From a virus, in IMG/VR virus record IMGVR_UViG_3300020436_000087, positions 1 through 25,119 of that record: a stretch of DNA of 25,119 nucleotides; one strand, given 5' to 3'. The notes beneath the pieces were generated by a model that saw only the letters and a program-made list of their open reading frames with translations, searched no databases and was not told where the DNA came from. Shown one piece after another: positions 1 to 7,918 of this stretch. The number at the start of each line of letters is the position of its first letter. Position 1 is the first letter of the stretch. A program made the position numbers and the translations under genes.

Positions 1-1
1 T

Positions 2-733
2 GTGCATAGGACAAGATTTGATGACGTTGTTCATCAAATAGATTTAGAGTCAGGTACAGATACAACTTCAGGCTCTATCTTATTAGAGTCTGGTACTTTA
101 AAAGATAAACAAGGTACTACTAGAATACAGTATGCAACTTTTGATAGTGGATATATTAGATCAGAAGAAGCAACTTTAAGTACATATGCAAGTAGACCTA
201 AAGAAGGTGATTTAGTATTTCACCCTGTATTAAAAAAATTATTTGAAGTATCTTTTGTAGATCATGATGAACCATTTCATCAATTAGATAATAATCCTGT
301 TTATAAATTAAGATGTAAACAGTTTGAATATTCAAGCGAAGTTTTAGATACTGGTGTTACAGATGTTGACGCAATTGAAGACGCATTAACAAGTGATAGT
401 TTAGGACACCAATTTACTTTAGAGGCAACTTCTGCTTACAATGAAAGTATTGCGTTAGAGTTCTTTACAAATGGAACATATACAGACTCAGTACTAATGG
501 AAGATAACGACACACTAGTTCACGAAGATGACGAAAGATCTATCGGCACAAACATACTTCTTGAAAATCCTGCTGATAGTGGAGTGGATAGTTATATATT
601 ACAAGAGACATATATAGTAGGAGATATGTCAACTGATAAGACAGCTCAAAACGAGTTGTTTGAAGAACAAGACGACACAATTCTAGACTTTACCGAAAGT
701 AATCCTTTTGGTGATGCTGGACAGAAAGGTTAA
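2..733 (+). CDS. 14: Neck protein gp14 (5' end cut by window edge)
   Basis: This is the T4 gp14-type neck (head completion) protein, which closes the filled head and forms the docking surface for the tail together with gp13 and gp15. The frame is open to the left edge and the first codon in the window is GTG, so the true start is probably upstream. 243 residues are visible, against about 256 in T4. Residues 70-125 carry the conserved signature of the family: a stretch resembling FHPVLKKLFEVSFV, then FHQLDNNPVYKLRCKQFEYS, then SSEVLDTG. The C-terminal half is acidic. The stop lies 2 nt before the gp15 start, so the two are probably translated together. The assignment rests on recognised sequence pattern plus synteny with gp15; confidence is high. 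Confidence 0.9.
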   Translation: MHRTRFDDVVHQIDLESGTDTTSGSILLESGTLKDKQGTTRIQYATFDSGYIRSEEATLSTYASRPKEGDLVFHPVLKKLFEVSFVDHDEPFHQLDNNPVYKLRCKQFEYSSEVLDTGVTDVDAIEDALTSDSLGHQFTLEATSAYNESIALEFFTNGTYTDSVLMEDNDTLVHEDDERSIGTNILLENPADSGVDSYILQETYIVGDMSTDKTAQNELFEEQDDTILDFTESNPFGDAGQKG

Positions 734-735
734 CA

Positions 736-1554
736 ATGTTAGGACAACAATTTTACCACGAAACAATTAGAAGAATGGTTGTGACATTCGGTACAATATT
801 TAATAACATTCATCTAGTTAGAAAAGATAACAATGGTAATGTTGTACAAAAAATGAAAGTGCCGTTGGCATATGGCCCACAACAAAAATTTATTAGACGA
901 TTAGATCAAGACGCAAGTTTAGATTCTAAAGTTGCAATTACTTTGCCACGTTTAGGATTTGAAATACAAAACTTAGCATATGATCCTGCTAGAAAATTAA
1001 ATAGAGTACAAAAATTTAAGAAGACTAAAAATGCTACAACTAAACAAGTTGATAGTCAATTTATGCCTGTACCATATAATTTAGATTTTGAATTATATGC
1101 AATGGCAAAACAGTCGGATGACGCTCTACAAATTATTGAGCAGATAGTTCCTTATTTCCAACCTGATTATACAGTAACAATAAACGATATGTCAGATATG
1201 GGAATAAAAAGGGATGTACCTATTATTCTTAATTCAATTAATTACGAAGATAGTTACAGAGGTGACTTTAACGAAAGAAGAGCAATTATCTATACATTAA
1301 ACTTTACTTGTAAATTTTACTTGTATGGTCCTGTTACTTCTGATAAAGTTATTAAACAAGTTCAAGTGGATCAATATACAGATTTACCTGTTAATGCTCC
1401 AGCAAGAGAACAAAGGTATACAGTTACACCATCACCTTCAACTGCAACCGCAGCTGATGTTGACTCAGATGATTTTGGTTTTAATGAAACAACTAGTTTC
1501 TTCCAAGACGCAAAATCTTTTGATTCTGAATCTGGTGAAGACGAAAACGTTTAA
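736..1554 (+). CDS. 15: Tail sheath stabiliser and completion protein gp15
   Basis: This matches T4 gp15, the hexameric terminator of the tail, which caps the sheath and tube and joins them to the neck. At 272 residues it is essentially the T4 length. The N terminus (MLGQQFYHETIRRMVVTFGT) and the central segment VPLAYGPQQKFIRRL, near residues 43-57, are family hallmarks. The C-terminal about 50 residues are Ser/Thr/Asp-rich and look disordered. The start is 2 nt after the gp14 stop, with an AAAGG ribosome-binding sequence just upstream inside gp14. It precedes an accessory gene rather than gp16 directly, which differs from T4. Confidence is high. Confidence 0.92.
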   Translation: MLGQQFYHETIRRMVVTFGTIFNNIHLVRKDNNGNVVQKMKVPLAYGPQQKFIRRLDQDASLDSKVAITLPRLGFEIQNLAYDPARKLNRVQKFKKTKNATTKQVDSQFMPVPYNLDFELYAMAKQSDDALQIIEQIVPYFQPDYTVTINDMSDMGIKRDVPIILNSINYEDSYRGDFNERRAIIYTLNFTCKFYLYGPVTSDKVIKQVQVDQYTDLPVNAPAREQRYTVTPSPSTATAADVDSDDFGFNETTSFFQDAKSFDSESGEDENV

Positions 1555-1575
1555 TAACTAAACATTTTTTTTGTT

Positions 1576-2448
1576 ATGTTAGATTGTAGTAAAGAGATAA
1601 ACTTAGATATTACTTATAGATGTACATTACAATGTAAAGGTTGTAATAGACAAGACGAAGATTATACTATCGTCAAACAAGAAATGTGCATGGATGAGTT
1701 CCTAAAAGTTCTTGATGAGTATGATAAGATTATGTTCTGTGGTGGTCAATCAGATCCAATATTTCACACACAATTTATAGACTTTCTAAAAATCTGTTAC
1801 GAAAGAAATAAGTTAGCAATAGTTCACACAGCCGCAAGTCATAAGAAAAAAGAATGGTATGAAAAAGCGTTTGACGCCAATCCCAAAGCACAATGGAAGT
1901 TTGGAATAGATGGTCTACCTAAAGATAGTCACAAATACAGAATAAATCAAGATGGTCAAAAGTTATTTGATATGATGTTGATGGCACACAAAAAAGGATT
2001 GGATGTTGAATGGCAATATATTATTTTTGATTATAATGAAGACACACAATTAGACGCATACAAACTAGCAAAAGATAATGGTATAAGATTACAATTACTA
2101 GAAACTAATACAGACGTTGATGGTAATAATATTAAATTAAATTATAATTTAACAAGCGAAGTTGTTCCAAGATGTTTAAATAAAACAACTCCAATGTATT
2201 ATGCAGCTGGAGGTCACATACTACCTTGTTGTTGGTTAGATTCTCATAAAGAAGAAGTAAAAGAATTATATGATCCTACACTAACACTAAATAAAAATAG
2301 CATAAAAGAAATAATTAATTCTAATATATGGAAAGAGTTTAATAATAAAATTAAAACTGATCCATATACAATATGTCGTAAAAGATGTGGAATAAATCAT
2401 AGTCAACAAGACGCAAAAATGAAAAGGACTTTTTTAAATGCGAAATAA
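1576..2448 (+). CDS. Radical SAM/SPASM-domain enzyme, copy 1
   Basis: The radical SAM motif CX3CX2C is at Cys16-Cys20-Cys23 (CTLQCKGC), immediately after the first beta strand (EINLDIT). A C-terminal SPASM/twitch-like cysteine set is at Cys200, Cys218, Cys219, Cys267 and Cys271, suggesting at least one auxiliary Fe-S cluster. Family members generate a 5'-deoxyadenosyl radical and modify peptides, sugars or small molecules; the substrate cannot be read from sequence. It is a clear paralogue of the gene at 2856-3764, sharing HTAASHK, FGIDGLP, NQDG, WQY and YNED. It has no obvious Shine-Dalgarno and starts after a run of eight T (1565-1572). Its 3' end overlaps the gp16 start by 11 nt, so it sits inside the packaging operon. 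The fold is certain; the function is unknown. Confidence 0.85.
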   Translation: MLDCSKEINLDITYRCTLQCKGCNRQDEDYTIVKQEMCMDEFLKVLDEYDKIMFCGGQSDPIFHTQFIDFLKICYERNKLAIVHTAASHKKKEWYEKAFDANPKAQWKFGIDGLPKDSHKYRINQDGQKLFDMMLMAHKKGLDVEWQYIIFDYNEDTQLDAYKLAKDNGIRLQLLETNTDVDGNNIKLNYNLTSEVVPRCLNKTTPMYYAAGGHILPCCWLDSHKEEVKELYDPTLTLNKNSIKEIINSNIWKEFNNKIKTDPYTICRKRCGINHSQQDAKMKRTFLNAK

Positions 2449-2863
2449 AGAAGACGTGGATAAAATAATAGAAGATGCTTTAGGTGTTGTAGATAATACA
2501 CCAAGAGTTCCTACAGTAAAAAAAGAAGAACCAATAGTTCCTGTGCCGAAAGAAGGTGATGATATTGATAAAGATTATGTTTATCAAAGAGATAATTTTT
2601 ACAAGTTAATTGAAAAAGGACAAACGGCAGTTCAAGGTATTCTTGATCTTGCTCAAGAGTCAGATCATCCACGTGCATATGAAGTTGCTGGTAATATGAT
2701 TAAGAATGTTGCAGACGTTACTGAAAAGTTAGCATTACTACAAGAGAAAATGAAAAAATTAAAAGAAGTGCCTGGTAAAGCTCCTAAGAATGTAACAAAT
2801 GCTTTGTTTGTCGGATCTACTGCCGAGTTACAAAAAATGTTGAAAAAGAAAAAGGATGATTAA
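2438..2863 (+). CDS. 16: Small terminase subunit gp16
   Basis: This is the T4 gp16-type small terminase, which assembles as a ring, recognises DNA and stimulates the gp17 ATPase/nuclease during headful packaging. At 141 residues it is somewhat shorter than T4 gp16 (about 164). The N-terminal about 45 residues are charged and Pro-rich. The central part (about residues 47-110) is helical, with the typical YVYQRDNFYKLIEKGQTAV and a following coiled-coil stretch of Lys/Glu/Leu. The C terminus is very basic (KMLKKKKDD). The ATG is preceded by AAAAGGA and overlaps the upstream radical SAM gene by 11 nt. The stop overlaps the second radical SAM start by 8 nt. Position directly before gp17, apart from that insertion, supports the call. 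Confidence 0.87.
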   Translation: MRNKEDVDKIIEDALGVVDNTPRVPTVKKEEPIVPVPKEGDDIDKDYVYQRDNFYKLIEKGQTAVQGILDLAQESDHPRAYEVAGNMIKNVADVTEKLALLQEKMKKLKEVPGKAPKNVTNALFVGSTAELQKMLKKKKDD

Positions 2864-3764
2864 TTATAAAGTAAATAGATTTAAAGAAGTAGATATAGAT
2901 CTTACAAATAAGTGTACACTAAAATGTTCAATGTGTGCAAGACAATCGTTTGAACATCCTAATCAAATACCTGGTGGGGATGCCTCTATAGAAGACTTAC
3001 AAAAAATTTTAGATTATTTTGATACAGTATATCTTTGTGGTACTTATGGCGATCCTATATTCAGTCCTAACTTTATACCGTTTTTAAAAATGTGTCATGA
3101 ACAAAACAAACAAGTTCAAGTACACACAGCTGCGTCACATAAACCTATGCGTTTTTATGAAGAGGCATTTGAAGCAAATCCTAACGCAGTATGGTACTTT
3201 GGTCTAGACGGATTACCATATCAAAGTTTTGCATACAGAGTTAATCAAGATGGCGAGTATATATTTGATGTTATGTTAAAAGCAAGAGACATGGGTGTTA
3301 AAGTAGTATGGCAGTATCTAGTATTTAAATACAATGAAGATAAGATTGATCTTGCAAAAAGACTAGCATACAAACATCAATTTGATATTGAGATACATCA
3401 CACATCAAGACATGGTGATAAACCACATCTTAAACCAACAATAGAAAAAGTTGTAGAAGATACAGAAAAAAAAGTATTTGTACCTAAGTGTTTAACAGAA
3501 GGTCAAAGGAAAGTTCCTTACTTAGCCGCAACAGGTCAGATGTATCCTTGTTGTTGGTTAGATCACAATCAAACAAAAGACCCTGAGTATTCAACATTAC
3601 AAGATGAACGTCTAAATATAAAACACAATACAGTAGAAGAAATTATTAAAAGTGATACATGGCAAACTTTCTATGATAATTTATTTACTGATAAGTGTCC
3701 TAGTTATTGTAAAAAGAAATGTACAACTAGTTTACGTAATCCTACAAGAGTGGTAGAAACATGA
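2856..3764 (+). CDS. Radical SAM/SPASM-domain enzyme, copy 2
   Basis: This is a second radical SAM enzyme of 302 residues, with CX3CX2C at Cys20-Cys24-Cys27 (CTLKCSMC) and C-terminal cysteines at 212, 232, 233, 281, 285 and 289 that fit SPASM-type auxiliary cluster ligands. It shares HTAASHK, FGLDGLP, NQDG, WQY, YNED and the PCCWLD block with the 1576-2448 gene, so the two are paralogues or partners. It lies exactly between gp16 and gp17: its start overlaps gp16 by 8 nt and its stop overlaps the gp17 start in ATGA fashion (4 nt). The AAGG just before its ATG is too close for ideal initiation, which suggests translational coupling to gp16. SPASM enzymes are known in RiPP maturation and in sugar or cofactor modification; no precursor peptide is visible here. 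Confidence 0.85.
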   Translation: MINYKVNRFKEVDIDLTNKCTLKCSMCARQSFEHPNQIPGGDASIEDLQKILDYFDTVYLCGTYGDPIFSPNFIPFLKMCHEQNKQVQVHTAASHKPMRFYEEAFEANPNAVWYFGLDGLPYQSFAYRVNQDGEYIFDVMLKARDMGVKVVWQYLVFKYNEDKIDLAKRLAYKHQFDIEIHHTSRHGDKPHLKPTIEKVVEDTEKKVFVPKCLTEGQRKVPYLAATGQMYPCCWLDHNQTKDPEYSTLQDERLNIKHNTVEEIIKSDTWQTFYDNLFTDKCPSYCKKKCTTSLRNPTRVVET

Positions 3765-5401
3765 AACAAGATGAACATTATTTAGGTAATCCCTTACTAA
3801 AAAAAGCAAATCAACCTATTGAGTGGACAGAGGAACAAGTCCTAGAATATCAAAAGTGTATGAGTGATCCTAATTATTTTATATCAAACTATATTAAGAT
3901 TGTATCACTAGATAAAGGATTGATAGATTTTAAAATGTATTCTTTTCAAGAGAAAATGTTAGAAACATTTCATAAAGAAAGATTTACTATTTGCAAACTT
4001 CCTAGACAGTCAGGTAAATCTACTATCATGGTATCTTACTTATTGCATTATGCATTATTTAATCCTAACGTTAATATTGCTATTTTAGCAAACAAGGCTT
4101 CTACTGCAAGAGATTTATTAGGAAGATTACAACTTGCATATGAAAACTTACCTAAGTGGTTACAACAAGGTGTTCTATCATGGAACAAAGGATCACTTGA
4201 ATTAGAAAACGGAAGTAGAATACTTGCGGCTTCAACTTCTGCGTCAGCAGTTCGGGGTAGTTCATTTAATATTATATTCTTAGACGAGTTTGCTTTCGTA
4301 CCATCTACTATTGGTGAACAATTTTTTAGTTCAGTTTATCCTACAATATCTTCTGGTAAGTCAACAAAAGTAATTATTGTATCTACACCTATGGGTATGA
4401 ACATGTTCTATAAATTATGGAATGACGCAATACACAAAAGAAATAGTTATGTACCAATAGAGGTACATTGGACAGAAGTACCTGGTCGTGATGAAAAATG
4501 GAAAGAGGAAACTATTGCAAATACAAGTGAACAACAATTTGCCTCTGAGTTTGAGTGTGAGTTTTTAGGAAGTACAAATACACTTGTCAATGCTTCTAAA
4601 CTTAGAAATTTATCTTATAAAGAACCATTACAAAAAAGTGCTGGATTATCTGTTTACGAAAAACCAAAAAAAGATCATACTTACTTTATGACTGCTGATG
4701 TTGCAAGAGGAACAAACAAAGACGCAAGTGCCTTCATAGTATTTGATGTGACTACAGTACCATATAAAATTGTTGCAGTATTTAAAGACAATGAAATTAA
4801 ACCTTTACTATTTCCACAAAAAATAAATCAAGTTGCAAGAGCATATAATCATGCATATGTTCTTACAGAAGTTAATGACATAGGTCAACAAGTTGCTGAT
4901 ACATTACACTATGAGCTTGAATATGATAATATTGTTATGTGTTATATGCGTGGACGTGCAGGTCAAATTATGGGCGGTGGATTTTCTGGTACTAAAGGAC
5001 AGTTAGGAGTTAGAACAACAAAGGCAGTTAAGAAGATAGGTTGTTCTAATATGAAACAAGTTATAGAAAGTGATAAAATAATAATAGAAGACTTTGATAT
5101 AATAAATGAGTTATCTACTTTTATTGTTGTTGGTAATCAGTTTCAAGCAGAACAAGGTGCCAATGATGATTTAGTTATGTGCATAGTATTAATGTCTTGG
5201 GCTATGGATCAAAAGTATTTTAAAGAATTAACAGACGTTAACATGAGAGCAAACATGTTAAAAGAACAGCAGAAACAAATAGATAGTGATATGTCACCGT
5301 TTGGATTTGTAGATGACGGAATAAATGATCCAAACGATATAGATGAATATGGTACCACATGGTCACCTGTAAAGATTAGAGATTATGAAACAGATTGGTA
5401 A
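3761..5401 (+). CDS. 17: Large terminase subunit gp17 (packaging ATPase-nuclease)
   Basis: This is the packaging motor: an N-terminal ATPase pumps DNA into the prohead and a C-terminal RNase H-fold nuclease cuts the concatemer. The Walker A is PRQSGKST at residues 81-88, Walker B IIFLDE at 171-176, and the coupling motif VSTP at 207-210. In the nuclease half the probable metal-binding acids are Asp313 (TADVARG), Glu370 (LTEVND) and Asp470 (GANDDLVM), in the same order as in T4 gp17. At 546 residues it is slightly shorter than T4 (610). It is coupled to the upstream radical SAM gene by an ATGA overlap, and its 3' end overlaps the next gene by 17 nt. No intron or frameshift is visible. Confidence is very high. 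Confidence 0.97.
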   Translation: MKQDEHYLGNPLLKKANQPIEWTEEQVLEYQKCMSDPNYFISNYIKIVSLDKGLIDFKMYSFQEKMLETFHKERFTICKLPRQSGKSTIMVSYLLHYALFNPNVNIAILANKASTARDLLGRLQLAYENLPKWLQQGVLSWNKGSLELENGSRILAASTSASAVRGSSFNIIFLDEFAFVPSTIGEQFFSSVYPTISSGKSTKVIIVSTPMGMNMFYKLWNDAIHKRNSYVPIEVHWTEVPGRDEKWKEETIANTSEQQFASEFECEFLGSTNTLVNASKLRNLSYKEPLQKSAGLSVYEKPKKDHTYFMTADVARGTNKDASAFIVFDVTTVPYKIVAVFKDNEIKPLLFPQKINQVARAYNHAYVLTEVNDIGQQVADTLHYELEYDNIVMCYMRGRAGQIMGGGFSGTKGQLGVRTTKAVKKIGCSNMKQVIESDKIIIEDFDIINELSTFIVVGNQFQAEQGANDDLVMCIVLMSWAMDQKYFKELTDVNMRANMLKEQQKQIDSDMSPFGFVDDGINDPNDIDEYGTTWSPVKIRDYETDW

Positions 5402-6035
5402 TGTTTGTGTAGATTATAATGGCGGTCAGTTTGGAGATTTAATTAGATTATTTATTTCTCAACATGATGGTTTTGAAAGATTTGCAGAACATAGAAATTA
5501 CGGAAACATATTTCCTTTAATACAGTTATACCCTGGTAAGTGTATGGAGTTATGGAAACCGTTACAAGAACAATTAGATAAATTAAATCCTAAACATAGA
5601 CACGTATATAAAATACTTTCTAAACAAACTAATTTAGGAATAGATACAAGAGAACATTCTACTCTTGGTGTGCAATGGGCAAGAAGTAATTATATTGATG
5701 ATTATAATAAACTAAGAGAAACAAAAGATTATATAATATTCTTAAAACTAAATCCCATGTCAAAATATAAGGACACGTATTTAGAACGTCATCAAGTTTG
5801 GAGTAATAGAAAAGCAAACTCAGATATACATTTAAAAGAGTGGACATGGCAATACTTTAACAGAGAATATCCACAACATAAATTAAACTTAGAATTAGAT
5901 GTAGATGAAATACTTGATCTAAATGAAGACGCATACATAGAGTTATGTAAGTTTATAAAAGTGAAACCCTTAATGAATTGGAGAGACTATATTAATGAAT
6001 ACAAAGATTACGTCAAAATTGGAAGAACACTTTAG
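5385..6035 (+). CDS. Hypothetical protein, possibly sulfotransferase-like
   Basis: This 216-residue protein is not recognised with certainty. Residues 5-27 (beginning GNVCVDYNGGQFGDLI) have the shape of a beta strand, Gly-rich turn and helix, followed by a short H-D-G-F motif. This layout is seen in phage sulfotransferase-like proteins, but the canonical P-loop lysine is absent. The C-terminal 50 residues (LELDVDEILDLNEDAYIELC, then a Trp-containing helix) resemble the C-terminal part of such proteins. It starts inside the terL 3' end (17 nt overlap) and ends 41 nt into the methyltransferase gene, so it is part of the same polycistronic chain. There is no signal peptide or membrane segment. 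It could act with the P-loop protein at 7897-8490, but that is inference only. Confidence 0.6.
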   Translation: MKQIGNVCVDYNGGQFGDLIRLFISQHDGFERFAEHRNYGNIFPLIQLYPGKCMELWKPLQEQLDKLNPKHRHVYKILSKQTNLGIDTREHSTLGVQWARSNYIDDYNKLRETKDYIIFLKLNPMSKYKDTYLERHQVWSNRKANSDIHLKEWTWQYFNREYPQHKLNLELDVDEILDLNEDAYIELCKFIKVKPLMNWRDYINEYKDYVKIGRTL

Positions 6036-6522
6036 AAATAATTGGAAACCTGATTATAGTAAATTTAAACATTCAGGTTGGAAGTTATTAGATGAGATTG
6101 ACAAAAATGAACATATCTTAGATATAGGATGTGGATACAACTTATTCAAAGAACATTTTCCTAATTTATATGGAATAGATCCCTACAACAACAAAGCAGA
6201 CGAAGAGATACACTTTGAGGACTACAAACCTCATAAGAATTTTGACGTGTTTCTGGCGTTGGGGAGTTTGAATTTTGGCACCAAAAAAACGGTTGACAAT
6301 CAGATAAAACATCTGTATGATATAACGAAAAAAGGTGATGTCATATATTGGCGTCAAAACCCTGGGGTAAGTGACCACCCATGGCAATCAGTTAAGGAAG
6401 TAGTATTCTTCCCATGGTCACTAAAATGGAATGAGTATTTTACTGAAAAGTATTCATTTAAAATTATTAATTTTAAAAAAGATAGTGGGAGTAGATTATA
6501 TGTCAAGTGGATTAGGTCTTAG
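5995..6522 (+). CDS. SAM-dependent methyltransferase (class I)
   Basis: This is a compact 175-residue Rossmann-fold methyltransferase. Motif I is ILDIGCGYN at residues 41-49, the acidic post-I ribose-binding position is in YGIDP (59-63), and a motif IV-like segment FDVFLALGSLNF spans 83-94. The substrate is unknown; the lack of an NPPY/DPPY motif argues against an amino-DNA methylase. The start overlaps the preceding gene by 41 nt and has GAGAG upstream. The 3' end overlaps the symporter start by 23 nt. Near its middle (6293-6321) lies a good TTGACA-N17-TATGAT promoter-like sequence reading toward the symporter. Methyltransferases of this kind often sit in surface-sugar or natural-product modification clusters, which would fit the neighbouring radical SAM, oxygenase and sulfotransferase-like genes. 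Confidence 0.8.
   Translation: MNTKITSKLEEHFRNNWKPDYSKFKHSGWKLLDEIDKNEHILDIGCGYNLFKEHFPNLYGIDPYNNKADEEIHFEDYKPHKNFDVFLALGSLNFGTKKTVDNQIKHLYDITKKGDVIYWRQNPGVSDHPWQSVKEVVFFPWSLKWNEYFTEKYSFKIINFKKDSGSRLYVKWIRS
6293..6321 (+). promoter_or_regulatory. Candidate sigma70-type promoter inside the methyltransferase gene
   Basis: A perfect -35 box TTGACA (6293-6298) is followed after exactly 17 nt by TATGAT (6316-6321), five of six matches to the -10 consensus. It lies 179 nt before the symporter ATG and reads in its direction. It overlaps coding sequence (the FGTKKTVDNQ region), so it may be fortuitous, but this protein segment is not under obvious motif constraint. If active it would let unmodified host RNA polymerase transcribe the symporter and downstream genes early. 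Confidence 0.4.
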
Positions 6523-7918
6523 TGTATTAGCAATATATGGTTTATTTGCTTTTGCAATGACGTATTACTTTTCAAGAGGATACGATAAAAATAAAACATC
6601 TTTCTTAGTGGCCAATAGGGAATTAAATACCTATCAAGGAAGTATGTCAGTAGCGGCCGCATGGTTATGGGCACCAGGATTGTTCATATCAGCACAACAA
6701 GCATACGTAAATGGATTTAACGGATTATTTTGGTTTTGTTTGGGAAACTTTTTAACGTTAGGTGCATTTGCATATTTTGCCAAGAGAATTAGAGACGATA
6801 AACCTCAAGGGTTTACATTCTCAGGTTATTTAAAAGAAAAATTTAGTGGAAGAGTACAATCAGTTTTCGTAGTGGAAATGATGATACTTGCAATATGTGC
6901 CTTTGCAATTAATTTACTTGCAGGGTCTAAAACAGTTGAAGTGTTAACAGGATTAAATTATAATCTAGTTACATTTTTAATGGCAGGTATTGCTATATTA
7001 TATTCTTTCAGAACAGGATTGAAAGCGACAGTTATAACTGAACAAATTAAAATTGTCGTAGTATGGTTAGGTGTACTTATCTTAGTGCCTTGGGTTATTG
7101 TTAACGCAGGTGGTTGGGAAACTGTAACTGCTGGATTTAGTGGAATAAAAGATCCGTCAATGTTAAGTATCTTTTTAGGATTTGGTGCAGCCGCATTCTT
7201 AGGACACATGGGTGGACCTTGGGGTGATAACTCTTTCTATCAAAGAGCATTTTCAATTAAGAAGAAATCTATTATACCTTCTTTTGTACTTGCGTCATTT
7301 ATCTTTATAGTAGTTCCAATAATGATGGGTCTATTAGGATTTGTCGGAGCAGGTGCTGGATTAGATATAACGGATGTTGGAACAACTAACGCTCAAGTAA
7401 TTGCACACTTCTTACCAGGGTTTGCGTCTGTAATCTTTATGTTTATAGTCTTCTCAGGTTTGATTGCAATTCTAGATAGTCAGTTTGCCTCTATTGCAAA
7501 CATGACAGGTCATGATGTTTATAATAAATTTAAAACAAAGACTGCAAAAGGAAACGAAATAGTTTGGGCAAGATACGGAATGATTGCTCTTGCAATCGCT
7601 GGATTAATTATTGCAAACATACCAGGTATGACACTATTATACTTGTTCTTATTCTTTGCAGTATTAAGAGCATCTGTATGGTTGCCTTCAATGATTTCTA
7701 TACTTAAACCTCATTGGGTAAATGAAAGAGGTATGTTTTGGGGTATAGTAATCGCCGCAACTATTGGAGAAGCGTTGTTTGTTTATGGTAAATTAGGATA
7801 TGGTAATACTGCGTTTATAGGAACAATGATTGCTATATTTGGATCTCCAATATTAACTTTGTTAATATCTAATTGGAAACCATATTCATCTGACCAATGG
7901 AAAAAAGTAAACTATTAA
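6500..7918 (+). CDS. Sodium:solute symporter family transporter
   Basis: This is an integral inner-membrane protein of 472 residues with about 13 hydrophobic helices, the usual topology of the SSS family, which imports a solute with Na+. Residues 32-90 (beginning SFLVANREL, then WLWAP, YVNGFNGLFWF) resemble the first core helices of the family, and to my eye the urea/DUR3-like branch. The helix at about 310-335, with IAILDSQFASIA, corresponds to the Na+-site helix with its Ser residues. The chosen ATG at 6500 has GGGAG at 6487-6491. A start at 6431 would add 23 residues but lacks this support and deepens the overlap with the methyltransferase. The gene looks intact. The substrate is not determinable by eye. 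A phage-borne host-like transporter suggests nutrient uptake during infection. Confidence 0.88.
   Translation: MSSGLGLSVLAIYGLFAFAMTYYFSRGYDKNKTSFLVANRELNTYQGSMSVAAAWLWAPGLFISAQQAYVNGFNGLFWFCLGNFLTLGAFAYFAKRIRDDKPQGFTFSGYLKEKFSGRVQSVFVVEMMILAICAFAINLLAGSKTVEVLTGLNYNLVTFLMAGIAILYSFRTGLKATVITEQIKIVVVWLGVLILVPWVIVNAGGWETVTAGFSGIKDPSMLSIFLGFGAAAFLGHMGGPWGDNSFYQRAFSIKKKSIIPSFVLASFIFIVVPIMMGLLGFVGAGAGLDITDVGTTNAQVIAHFLPGFASVIFMFIVFSGLIAILDSQFASIANMTGHDVYNKFKTKTAKGNEIVWARYGMIALAIAGLIIANIPGMTLLYLFLFFAVLRASVWLPSMISILKPHWVNERGMFWGIVIAATIGEALFVYGKLGYGNTAFIGTMIAIFGSPILTLLISNWKPYSSDQWKKVNY

Noticed and set aside
1325-1561. Plus-strand 78-residue frame overlapping the end of gp15.
   Set aside because: It is an out-of-frame shadow of gp15 with Leu/Gln-rich low-complexity translation and no start signal.
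1555-1575. Run of eight T between gp15 and the first radical SAM gene, as a possible terminator.
   Set aside because: No stable hairpin precedes the T run.
1576-3764. RiPP precursor peptide for the radical SAM/SPASM enzymes.
   Set aside because: The genes are directly abutted by gp15, gp16 and gp17, leaving no room for a separate short precursor ORF, and no Cys- or Gly-rich leader/core peptide is visible nearby.
6431-6499. Longer symporter start at 6431.
   Set aside because: The extra 23 residues are the alternative-frame reading of the methyltransferase C terminus; the ATG at 6500 has GGGAG at good spacing and begins just before the first membrane helix.
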